Shown in pieces: positions 12,362-23,700 of a stretch of DNA of 64,000 nucleotides. Positions within the stretch are counted from its first letter, which is position 1; each line of letters opens with the position of its first letter. The notes beneath the pieces were generated by a model. It did no database searches. It was not told where the DNA came from and saw only the letters and a list, made by a program, of their open reading frames with translations. The stretch comes from Ipomoea triloba (Eukaryota; Streptophyta; Magnoliopsida; Solanales; Convolvulaceae). The stretch spans positions 3,399,775 to 3,463,774 of the forward strand of contig NC_044930.1 of the NCBI RefSeq assembly GCF_003576645.1. Reading direction: 5' to 3'. The position numbers were made by a program, and so were the translations under genes.

Positions 12362-14449
12362 TCAAGTGGCTCCCATTCCTAGAAAATCATAGAAAGCAAT
12401 TTTGTTCAACTGATTGCCCTGATCTGTTTTCTGATTGGTGCCCTTGAGGTTGGCCACTGACTCAGATGCACCACTAACCTCTGAGTTTGATGACTCTGAT
12501 TGACCACCCCACCACCCACCTCCACCCCTCCTACTCTTCCCCTCTTCCACTCTCGATGAGGACGACGACCCTACAAGAGATTATATTTCAAGATGTTATG
12601 TTGATATATATATTGATATATATATTTATCCATAGGGAAAATGGTTAAATAGATCTTCAAATTTTATCTGAAAAGTCAATTAAACTCTTAAATTTTTTAA
12701 ATTGTAATTAAGTCCATCAACATTTTATTTTAATGTAATAAAGTCCAAAAAAATCGGTTAGTGACCTGTGATAGCAGGTCACTATGATTTTGGCAACCCT
12801 CCGACACTATTTTCGACCACAAATTGACTGGCCACCGGCGTCGATCACCGGTCACCATAGAAAAATCCAAAGAAGGCAACAAAAAATGGTCGCTTTCTCT
12901 GTCCTTCTATGGTGACCGGCGTCGAAAATAGTGTCGGAGTGTCACTAGAGGATTGCCAGAACCCTAGTGACCTGTTATCACAGCTCACTAATCGGTTTTT
13001 GGATTTCATTGCACCAAAATAAAATATTGATGGGTTTAATTACAACTTTAAAAAGGTTAAGAGCTTAATTGACGTTTTAGATAAAGTTCGAGGGCCTATT
13101 CCATTATTTTCCCTTATAATTATTTGAAGTAATGTGATGTACCTGTAGTAATACTTAATCCTATTTCGGTAGCAATGGGTGTGGTTAAAATGGAAAGTGG
13201 AGAGTAGCATTGCTTGCCCTTTCCCTCTTCCGTCCTAGATGACGATGACCCTGTAAGAAATTATATTTTGAGATGTTATGCCAACATTTTCATGTTGCCT
13301 TATTGAAATCTATGATTGAAAGCGGACAAAATATATTTCGTTCAATAATTATAATTATATACAATAACGAGATATACCTGTGATACTTAATCCTATATCG
13401 CTAATGGGTGTGCTTAAAATTGGAAGTGGAGAGTTGCATTGCCTATCCTTTCCCTCGGATGAGGATAATGATCCTACAAGAAATTATATCTCTAGATGTT
13501 ATGTGGTATTTATGGATTTATTTATTTTTTTTTTGAAATCTATGATTGAAAATTGATAAAAATGCATATTGTTTAATAATTTGAATTAGATAGAGTGATA
13601 TGGCGTATATGTAGTGAGGTTAAAATGGGAAGTGGAGAGTGGCATTGTTTCGTCGGAATACCTGTAACGGCGCCGGGGGTTAGAAAGTCCGGCGGCATTG
13701 GATTACGGCCAAACGAAGCGGCGGAAAGGGAGAGGTGAATGCAAGTGGACTTAGAATCGACGGTGGATTCTGTGGCGGCGGCATTGAAACTGCTTGGATT
13801 ATTAATGGCGTTTGTTAGCTTCATTCTCTTGTAACCGCCGCAATTGCTGGTAAAACTAGCGGCGGAAACCTCGCCGATTTGTTGCTGCTGTTGCCGCCAC
13901 CACCGCTCATTTCTGGCGAGGAGGACGTGCCAGTGGTTCTTCACGGCGTTATCCGTGCGGCCGGGGAAGTACAGGCGCGCGATCGTCGCCCATTTGTTGC
14001 CGTACATTTTCTGCGCCTCCACCAGCCGCTCCTCCTCCTCCGCCGTGAACGTGCTCCGATTTAGCTTCGGATCCAGCTGGTTATACCACCTCAATCTACA
14101 ACTCTTCCCTGTTCATTGTTCAATCGTTCATCGCCATTATTATCAGCAAAATCCCCCAAAAAACACTTCCAAAATCAAAAAAAATTCAAAAATTATTGAA
14201 ACCTGATCTCCCTGGAAGACTGTGAGCGATGAAATTCCAGTTATGTGCGCCGTGGAGGGCTACGAGCTCTTTGAGCTTGGCGTCTTCATCGGGTTTCCAG
14301 TGTCCTCTCGGGATGAACCTTGAAGAATTGCCGCCGCCGCCGCCGTCGTCGATTTCCGGCGGCTCATTGCCGTTATTAGTTCTGCTAATCATTTCCGGTA
14401 AAGGAAAATGATGATGGTAACGACGATGATGGAAAAGGTTAATATACAT
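12362..14449 (-). CDS. R2R3-MYB transcription factor, MYB52/54/56 group, with duplicated exons
   Basis: Nuclear DNA-binding factor, 368 aa predicted. Exons on the minus strand: 14449-14203, 14108-13662, 13473-13378, 13250-13143, 12570-12362 (TGA 12364-12362). All are GT-AG with phase-1 joins and stay open. The R2 repeat begins [16 protein letters not shown] with Trp in NWNFIA and RWYNQ; R3 has [18 protein letters not shown] and [10 protein letters not shown]. The C-terminus ends [10 protein letters not shown], like the FxDFLGVG tail of the MYB52/54/56 group, whose members act in cell-wall and growth control. Oddities: an extra Tyr in R3 ([10 protein letters not shown]; the group has ARLFPGRTD), and exons 3 and 4 are tandem duplicates (see findings). 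The ATG at 14449 is the first in frame; the one at the MISR codons, about 70 nt further in, is an alternative. Intron 4 holds a foldback element. Confidence 0.9.
12634..13114. mobile_element. foldback MITE in MYB intron 4
   Basis: Long inverted repeat of about 480 bp. The left end, AGGGAAAATGGTTAAATAG, pairs with the right end, which reads AAGGGAAAATAATGGAATAG in reverse complement. The arms stay complementary through GTGACCTG, CCGACACTATTTTCG and GGTGACCGG phrases to a centre near 12880. No convincing target-site duplication was found. There is no coding capacity. Confidence 0.8.
13143..13660 (-). repeat. tandem array of duplicated MYB exon units
   Basis: Exon 3 (13473-13378) and exon 4 (13250-13143) start 223 bp apart and are homologous, as is the DNA between them (AAATTATAT..AGATGTTATG on the plus strand next to each acceptor). 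They encode [14 protein letters not shown] and [15 protein letters not shown] third copy, [12 protein letters not shown], follows the donor of exon 2 at about 13655-13600 and is read only if that intron is kept. The start of the last exon ([11 protein letters not shown]) matches the start of exon 4 ([11 protein letters not shown]). Confidence 0.88.
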
Positions 14450-14564
14450 AGCTGATAGCTCACCCAACCAAGAACAAAAACAATGATTTTAGCTGTACAA
14501 GGAGAGATGAAAGGAGGGCTTGTTAAGAAGACGAACATACTACTAGTATGCAATGCTCCCACAT

Positions 14565-14573
14565 TATATATAT
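14565..14573 (-). promoter_or_regulatory. probable TATA box of the MYB gene
   Basis: TATATATAA on the minus strand about 115 nt upstream of the ATG at 14449. It is the only clear TATA motif in the proximal upstream region. Confidence 0.5.
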
Positions 14574-14574
14574 G

Positions 14575-17500
14575 GGAAAATTTGTAGGATACCAATCTAT
14601 CTGGATGTACCTGTATATTTTTGTGCACAAGAAATTTTTACTATTATCACCATGACATCTCGATGTATTTTGCATTACATATAATTATGTATATTTTTGG
14701 ATTGTATGTGATATCGTGTAGATAAAGAGTAAAACACAACTTAATAAATGTATATGTTTTTTTTTTTGTTGGTATTTTTAGTATCCTCAAGTGGAAGATT
14801 TGTATAAATTATTTAACAGTCACTGTTATGTGAGGCTATCTCATATAGATTAATTTTGAGTATAAATAGCACATCTTTATACAGTCTGAGAACCATTTCT
14901 TACTCACTATTAGTTTGTACTGGTTAAACTGCTCTGAGCTGCTCTAAACCTACATATCACTTTTATACAAAAATCATCATTTTATTCTCATCTCCACTTT
15001 ATTATTGATTTATCTTATAGCCTAATTCCAAATCCAGCCTTACAACGATCTCATTTACACTATCAAATTATCAATTACAATTATGTCAAACAAAAAAAAA
15101 AAAAAGAAATAAAAGTATATTAATTTATTTTTTTTACCTTGATAATTTATGTTGAAAAATGTGTAAGTTAAGTGCACTAATATCGAGAGCCGCTCGTGTG
15201 GGTGGGTGGGTGGGTCTCCACCAAAAAAAGAAAAACAAAACAGTGTCGGAGTTGGGGACTCCAGTAGTGAAAACAGAATCTGCTCTTCTTTTTGTGTATA
15301 ACCTCCAACTTTATCATAACAACTTTTCTGCTTTTTTCAATTTTATTTCAATTTTTTTTATTAATTGATTACCATATTATTTTCACTTTTCGTTTTCGAT
15401 TTTTTTTTTTCATTTTACCTCCCGCTTTTAAAAACAACAGCAATGATAAAGCCTAAAATTAATTTTGTCTACTAAAAATTACATATATAAATTATTATAT
15501 TTTATTCATAATCACATACTTGTACTTTAATATAATAATATAATCAAGGCTTCAAATATCACTAGACGTTTCTCGGGCGCTTATCACCTAAGCCCCCAAT
15601 TTTCTTTTTCTCTTTTGTTTTTTTGTTTTAAAAAATTATTTTTAAATTATTTTTTTAAGATCCACTTGATAATTATAAGCCATTTAATAATTTAATAGTT
15701 AATACTAAAATACTATACTCTTGTAAATATTAACTTAATTCTACCAGAGTAATTGTACATGAACTCTTAAATCCTACTCAAATTTTCTACTCTCTATGAC
15801 ATGACATGCATTGATTGCTTAAGTTAGTAGGGGTCATGATGTTTATCCATTCCTTTTTTTCTTCCTCCAATCAAATTTGAACACAAGTGGGAGTAGTAAA
15901 TGTGATTTTGGGAGTACATAAATATTTTTTATTCAACAAAGTCACAACTCAGCAAATTATTAATATTAGAGTAGTTGATTTCATTTTTTTTCTTCATTTT
16001 TTGAGTTTGCAATCAATTTGAACGATTTAGGATTATTTCATTCAAAATGACGTCATTTTGAGCTAAATAATCCATTTAAAAAACATAACAATAGTTAATC
16101 AGCCGCCTAGCCAGCTAGCTACCTAGAACACCGATTATGGTGAAATTTTATGGTGACATTACAAAACTTTGTTTTTATCCGTGTTGAAAATTGATGACAA
16201 CTGTAATTTTTTTTAAATATAAATTAAAATTAAGTTTGAATTCAATCAGTCTCATATCCCTTCACATTTTTTCATGTGTTAAAAAAAGACAATTAATTAA
16301 GTCAAAAGCCATCCCATTACGCTTTAGGATTAATAAGCTTCTTTTATTTACAGCATAGGATCTTGACGTTATGTGATGACATAATTTCCGAGTAAGACGC
16401 GTTTGTGGCAAAAGAAAAAAGTTTTGTTAACTAATTAATATACAATCTCTAGATTTAAAGATTCACACGCAAACGAAATTTTTGTCAAGTTGATAAAATT
16501 ATGTTGCCTTTATTGCTCTCATGAGTTAGTGGAATTGGATGTGTTTCGTATCAATTGAAAATTTTGAAAGATAATTGGACGGGGTAGCGTTTTCACTATT
16601 AATATAAGAAATAAGTTTGATTTCATTAGATTTTAATTAAATATTATCATAATCATATCTATTAATTTATCATATATAAAATTATTGCTTTAATAATATT
16701 AATCATATTATAATTATTTCTCAAATTTTCAACTATACTTTTAATATATTATGAATTCTACAACTATATATTTAATACACACACAATTATTTTAAATAAA
16801 AAATTAGCATTGAATATTAATATTGGACATATATTTTTGCGCATCACGCATATAATATATTAGTTTTATTATAAGATTAAATATGACCAAAAAATTGTCT
16901 ACAGAATATGACAAAATAGTATTTTTTGAGTTACGAGAAAGCTCGCATCTACTACTCGAATGGTACATTATAAGTAACGCTCATCTTGTGACCTATTAAG
17001 TTGCCCACAATTGACCGGCTCAAACCAATTAATAAGATAGCGTGCTCCTTTATGGAGTTGAACTATGGAATCTTGTGGATACCAAATTAATTGTCTTGAG
17101 AAAAACAAAAAAATACCTAGCTATATATGTCCAGAAAGGAGTGCCCAAGTGCTAGAAAATGATTCTCATACCATAAGGTCGCGAGTTAAATTATTGCGAA
17201 CATCTTCTCAATTGAGCTTGCTACACATTATCTTACTAGTGTGATTACCTCTCATATATAATTTGTAAATTATTATACAAAAGTAGAGATTATTCAGTGC
17301 ATGCACTCAGATAATGATAGCTAATTTCCTCATCGTCTAAACATAATATTAATAATTAATTATTAAATATGATTATACGAAAGTATGTACCAAAATTAAA
17401 AGTGAAAATAAATTTTTTTTTTTTTTATCATAGCCTTGCATGTAATATATATAACGCAAGTTATATTTATATTATATCACCGCACGCTCGGCAGCTCGCA

Positions 17501-18496
17501 CCTCAAATCACTTTACATTTTAATATTATAGGATTTAAAAAAAAAAAAAAAAAGTCCACCTTATGCGTTCATTACAGCTTTAATTTGTGCTTTTAAACAA
17601 CTTCTGGCTGTTTGTCTTTTAATTATTTTCTTGAAAAATGGTCTCTGCAGCCCCATGCCATAATTAAATGCTAAGTTAAGTTTCATTTTGTGTGGGTAGT
17701 TTAACTAATAGGAGTTAATTAAAGTTGGAACAAGTAACAAAAAAGTTAGTGGCACCTTTTAATAATTATAAATATTTTTTTTTTAAATCTACCTTGTTAG
17801 TGTACTATCAAATATTATTACTTAGGAATCCTATCACATACATAACCTATAACCTATATTGATAATTAAACGAAAGGGAAACCATCTAGTAGAGTTGTCA
17901 ACATAGGCTTAACCCGCTATGCAAACGCATACAGCCATGAGCCATCTAAATATCTAATGATTTGGGAGCGGGCAGCCAGGCAGGGGATTTATAGGCTTGT
18001 CAAGAAGATGGACGGATAGGTTGATATTCCTTTCAATATTAATAAAAATATAACAAATTAATTCTTTATTTTGAAATTTAGCATTTTGAATTTTTAAACC
18101 TTGTACTAATTTTATTTTGGATTATTTAACTTTATGATTGACTTTAAAATTATGTAAGTATGTATTAATGCTCCTTTAAATTGTTTAGGCTATTATATAG
18201 GTCAATTCATTAATTTTTAATTAAATGCGAAGTATATTTTAAAAAAATTTGATGAGTTGACCTGCCAAGCATGCGGACCTTTGCGAGGGTGGAGAAAGCT
18301 AGCATTTGATGGGCTTAACACATCTTGCTACTTACCAGCACACATTGACAATACTACTCCTTAGTCCCGGTCTAGAGCCCGTGGTCATTTCTTTAAAAAA
18401 AATGATGTAAAATGAAAATACATATAGTACAATTCTAAAATAATTGTTTGATTTGCTTCATTTAATTGATTCGTTACAATGCTAGTTAACCAATAA
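14575..18496. other. intergenic, AT-rich, no supported gene
   Basis: Upstream region of the MYB gene, then low-complexity spacer. It contains a SINE-like copy at 17138-17250. I see no exon chain on either strand. Confidence 0.5.
17138..17250 (+). mobile_element. tRNA-derived SINE-like copy (family A)
   Basis: GGAGTGCCCAAGTGCTAGAA, then ATGATTCTCATACC and GGTCGCGAGTTAAATTATTG. It shares these phrases with the copies at 2456 and 21295. Confidence 0.5.
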
Positions 18497-19037
18497 ATAC
18501 GAAAAGAGTCATTTTCATTTTTGGTCTTACTTTATTGGGACATTACCAAGTTTAGTCAACTTCATTAATTTTTGTCACATTGCGGCCAGTCTTATTTAGT
18601 CCTTGCCACTTTTAGTCCACCGTTAAATTTTTTGTCAAATAATCGTCCAAAACAGGGGTATTTTGGCATTTTCATGCTTTGATAATCTCCTTTACCCTTT
18701 GCGGTGGTTTTCCTTACACATTTTCATCCAATGAAGAGGTCCGGCGAAAGCCATGGCTTTGTAATGTGGCTCACATGGCTTTCGCCGAACCTCTTCATTG
18801 GATGAAAATGTGTAAGGAAAACCACTACAAAGGGTCAAGGAGATAACCAAAGCATGAAAAGATAAAAAAAAATACCCCTGTTTTGGACGGCCATTTGACG
18901 AAAATTTTAACCGTGGACTAAAAGTTACAAGGACTAAATAAGACTGGACGCATTGTGGCAAAAATTAATGAAGTGGACTAAAATTGGCAATGCCCCAATT
19001 ACAGTAGGACCAAAAATAGAAATGACTCATACGAAAA
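18497..19037. mobile_element. Mutator-like foldback element with 9-bp target duplication
   Basis: The element body is 18506-19028 (523 bp), flanked by the 9-bp direct repeat ATACGAAAA at 18497-18505 and 19029-19037. The termini are inverted repeats (GAGTCATTTTCATTTTTGG left; GAGTCATTTCTATTTTTGG right, reverse complement), and complementarity runs almost to the centre near 18765. A 9-bp duplication with very long terminal inverted repeats is the hallmark of Mutator-like (MULE) non-autonomous foldback elements. The open frame across it is a by-product of the palindrome. Confidence 0.88.
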
Positions 19038-19270
19038 AGTATAGCATCTTTTAGTATTAATGACTCTATTACAATGTAGTATCTGTTTTATACTTTCTCT
19101 ATCTATTGCAATCCAAAGAGTCAATACTCCACCACCGATGGTCAATCTTATGATCTTCCCTCAATGAGAGCCATAAGGGTGTCATATGAAAATATAAAAT
19201 TTATCTACCTTAGCCTCAAATAATATAAAATTTTGTACAAATAGTTTTTTTTTTTTTTTTTTTTTTTTTT

Positions 19271-20130
19271 NNNNNNNNNNNNNNNNNNNNNNNNNNNNNN
19301 NNNNNNNNNNNNNNNNNNNNNNNNNNNNNNNNNNNNNNNNNNNNNNNNNNNNNNNNNNNNNNNNNNNNNNNNNNNNNNNNNNNNNNNNNNNNNNNNNNNN
19401 NNNNNNNNNNNNNNNNNNNNNNNNNNNNNNNNNNNNNNNNNNNNNNNNNNNNNNNNNNNNNNNNNNNNNNNNNNNNNNNNNNNNNNNNNNNNNNNNNNNN
19501 NNNNNNNNNNNNNNNNNNNNNNNNNNNNNNNNNNNNNNNNNNNNNNNNNNNNNNNNNNNNNNNNNNNNNNNNNNNNNNNNNNNNNNNNNNNNNNNNNNNN
19601 NNNNNNNNNNNNNNNNNNNNNNNNNNNNNNNNNNNNNNNNNNNNNNNNNNNNNNNNNNNNNNNNNNNNNNNNNNNNNNNNNNNNNNNNNNNNNNNNNNNN
19701 NNNNNNNNNNNNNNNNNNNNNNNNNNNNNNNNNNNNNNNNNNNNNNNNNNNNNNNNNNNNNNNNNNNNNNNNNNNNNNNNNNNNNNNNNNNNNNNNNNNN
19801 NNNNNNNNNNNNNNNNNNNNNNNNNNNNNNNNNNNNNNNNNNNNNNNNNNNNNNNNNNNNNNNNNNNNNNNNNNNNNNNNNNNNNNNNNNNNNNNNNNNN
19901 NNNNNNNNNNNNNNNNNNNNNNNNNNNNNNNNNNNNNNNNNNNNNNNNNNNNNNNNNNNNNNNNNNNNNNNNNNNNNNNNNNNNNNNNNNNNNNNNNNNN
20001 NNNNNNNNNNNNNNNNNNNNNNNNNNNNNNNNNNNNNNNNNNNNNNNNNNNNNNNNNNNNNNNNNNNNNNNNNNNNNNNNNNNNNNNNNNNNNNNNNNNN
20101 NNNNNNNNNNNNNNNNNNNNNNNNNNNNNN
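19271..20130. other. assembly gap (860 N)
   Basis: Run of N flanked by poly-T on both sides. Homopolymer sequence probably stopped assembly, and the gap length may be nominal. A gene in the gap cannot be excluded. Confidence 0.99.
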
Positions 20131-20711
20131 AAAAATTTTTAAAAAAATTTTTTTTTTTTTTTTTTTTTTTTGTAATTATATTGAGACTTGTATTGGTATA
20201 GAGAACCCAATAATCTAAAAGAAGTAAAATTCTTCATAATAACTAATTTTTATTAGTTGGATAATAAGAATATGAAATTTTACTAGTAGTGTTTGTGTCG
20301 GGTAGAACCCCGAAGAGTGAAAGTACACATGATTAAGTTGTAAGAGATGTTTTCAAAAAAAAAAAGAAAAGAAGCTGTAAGAGATCTGATCTACATCATT
20401 TTATCCTCACCTATATAGATATTAATAAACTTTAATTAATTTCTGCATTATTTATTTAATTAATAATGCTTCTTCAATTTTATACTATACATAAGCAAAC
20501 TTGTGTATATATGTAACGGTCATATAAGCATTAATGGTATTTGGTGAATGGTGGATGCATGCATGCAATTTTACCATATTAGTTGAATTTGATGGTACAT
20601 TACGTTATTACACTCAATCATGATTCATAAAATCTTTGAGAAATATTGTTATTAAATACCTTAAACGACATAACTTCTATCATTAATTGAAAAAATCGAA
20701 ATTCAATTCCT

Positions 20712-20718
20712 TATATAA
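20712..20718 (+). promoter_or_regulatory. TATA box of the xylanase gene
   Basis: TATATAA lies only 16 nt before the first ATG (20734). A transcription start about 30 nt downstream would fall past that ATG, which favours the in-frame ATG at 20755 as the real start. Confidence 0.55.
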
Positions 20719-20733
20719 GTCTAGTAAAGAAGA

Positions 20734-23700
20734 ATGATGAGTTGTCCTGTGAAAATGGCACATCATTTCCTCTTGTCTTTCATTGTCTTTGTTGCTGCTT
20801 TCCTACTCGCCTCTTCTCAAGGTTATAAACTTCCATGGAATTGAAGTTATTATGGTTTGAGTTTTGTTGGTTCCTCAATTGAGTATTTGAGTGATAATTT
20901 ACAATATTTGTGATTCTTTTTTCGATTTTAACTTGTATATAATAACTATTCTGGTTCTCTTCTCGTTTTTACCTTTGCCTCACTTTTTAGCCTAACTTGT
21001 TTCAATCACTTTTTAGTTTTACTGGTTCGTGATTTGTGTATTTGAATAACAAGTTATGATATTTGTTAACCATTTTTATATTCTAGCTTGTATAAATATA
21101 ACTATTCTTTTTAATCTTTTCGTTTAAATTTTGTGCATCTTTTTTATCTATTGTTTTACTTTTCGAATTATTAAGTACACACTATCCTATATTCACTTCT
21201 TTTTTTCTTTTTGGTATTTTTGATATGTGAGCAGATTTCCCCAAGTATGATTATTCGGCTCCCACAGAGGTATTAACAAAAAATTAAATACTGTTTGAAA
21301 GGGTGGTCGAGTACGTAGAGCATGATTCTCGAGTTAAATTATTGTTAATACTTTTCTGTCGAGCATGTCGTACAATGTCTTCTTAGTATGACTTACATTT
21401 ACTGTGTGGTTTGCAGAACATTACACACAATGACTTCAATTCTTATTAGAATTATGTATTTTTATAATCACATAATGTTAGGCATCAAGTGGGTGGGCCG
21501 AGTTTAGCCCTGCTCAGTTCGAGACGTGACATTGTGGATTTGTGGCTTACCATGAAAGGATGTGGTTAAATGGTTAATGTTCATCTACTTATCACCAATT
21601 AGTTTTAAGTATGACATTACAACTAAATAGCCAAAAAACTCTATGATTAAGCGTGTTTGTGTAGAGATCCATCACACAATTTATGAGGATTATGAATATT
21701 TATTTATTATTTTTGTTTTGTTTTTTTAAATAGTGCAAGCAGCTGCCTGATGAGCCACTATATGGTGGAGGGATTCTGAAGGGTCAAGAGATTGACTACA
21801 TATGGGTCAGAAATATATGGGGATACAGAGCTTATGTGCCTTCAGTGGTCTTGCCAGATCTCATACCAGGCCTCTACTATAGTTTTTCCTGTTAAGAAAA
21901 TTCTATAATTTTAATTTTTATTTGTTAGTTGTTATTATTGACCAGCAATTAGAATTAATTAGTAGTAGTAACTGCCAAGAAGGTAAATAAGGTTATGAGG
22001 GTGTTTGGTAAATAGATATTAGTTGATTGACTTAGTGGGTTTGACCAGTTAATAACATTACTTGATTGTAGAATATTATGGATGATTTTGGTGTAATTGT
22101 AGCTTGTTTAACTTGCACACAGGTTGGGTAAAGATTGTCGATATTGAGTCTACTATTTTATGGGTTGTTGTGGGGACAAAGGAAACCTGTGGAGCCACCG
22201 TTATTGCTCGGGAAGGATGTTGGTCTTTTCTTAAGGGAGGATTTTACTTAGAGGCACCTCTAAACACATCGGTCCTACATTTTGAGGTAATTAATTGGGG
22301 TCGAAATTAACATTGTTTAAAGCAAAAGGAAAGGATTTTCATTAATATGTCAAGTCTACCCTCAAAAGCATTAGTGATAGCAATAGGAAAAGCGGTAAAC
22401 CACTCGGGACATAAAAATGACTTCTCTATCTAATCCAATTAGAAGAATAAGAAAAAAATTTCAGCCTTTCTGATTGTCAATCATTTCTTTTGACATACGA
22501 CTAACCAGAAATTTCTCAGAATGCTATAGTTTATATTTTTACCATTTTCAGGATTATAATGGCGGGAGTGTTCACATAGATGTTGAGAGTATGTCATTGC
22601 AACAATTCACCGAGGAGCAATGGCGGGCACACCAAGATGAGGCGATCCAACAGGTAACAACGTTGTCGCGTCACGTACTTCTCTATCCGTTGATACAATT
22701 ATCGAAACCATATATCATATACTTATAACAAATTTAGAGTGTGTTTAAAAACTGGAAAACTGATTTTTAAAAGTCATTTTTTAAGTTTTTTTTTTAATTT
22801 ATTTTTTATGTTTAGGTATTTAAATTAAATAAAATAAAGTCAAAAGAAATCATTTTGATCAACGAAAAAACGGGGTCAAATTTGATTTTTTTTAAAAAAA
22901 ATGTATTCCTATAATCTGTAGTCGGAAGACATTTTTCAAATCTTTTATTTTTTCGTCTCTCTCTTTTCTCTCTATCTCTTCAAACTTGTTTCCTCATGAT
23001 GATGATGATGGTTATTATTATTGTTATAACAAATAACTTTATAATATATTTATGTTCATTTTTAGGAAATTGAATCAAATAGAAAAAAATTGTAATTTTT
23101 AAAAACTTTTACCCGAACAAAAAAATATAGTTTTATGACATTCAACCAATCACCGAAAATTTAAAATATTTTTCAGAAAACGAGTTATATGAAAATCATT
23201 TTTTGAAAAATATTTTTTTGGTTTCAATAATTCCAAACATACCCTTAATTAAAGTTTTAAGAAATCGGTCCACCGTATGTAAGTATGTAACTCTAACAAA
23301 GTTTGTCGTGTTGTTAAATTGGTAACAATAAGATTCCAAGTTCGACTACCAACGAGAGCAACCCATTAATCTTCTTGGTTTGTATCAATTAGTTATGAAA
23401 ACGAGTTATAAGAAGGGATTTACTCAATATAGTCAATACACATTTCAGTCCGCCTATAAGTTAAAGATTTCTTTAGTACTTTTGGTAAAATAAAAAAATA
23501 AAAATGCATGTGCTAAGAAATTTACATGCCATGTCACTGCAGGTCAGAAAACGTAATAGTATAATCACGGTTTCAGATCAACATGGAGCTCAACTACAAG
23601 GTGCAAACATAAAAGTGGAGCAAATCTCCAGAGATTTCCCCTTTGGAGTCGCAATTTCACAAGCCATTCTGGATAACCCTTCCTATCAGGTTCATCTCTC

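Noticed and set aside
13844..14206. Plus-strand open frames opposite the MYB exons
   Set aside because: Shadows of GC-rich coding sequence on the other strand; MYB repeats are clear on the minus strand.
18692..18961. 89-codon minus-strand open frame
   Set aside because: Lies entirely inside the palindromic foldback element and has no protein similarity I can see.
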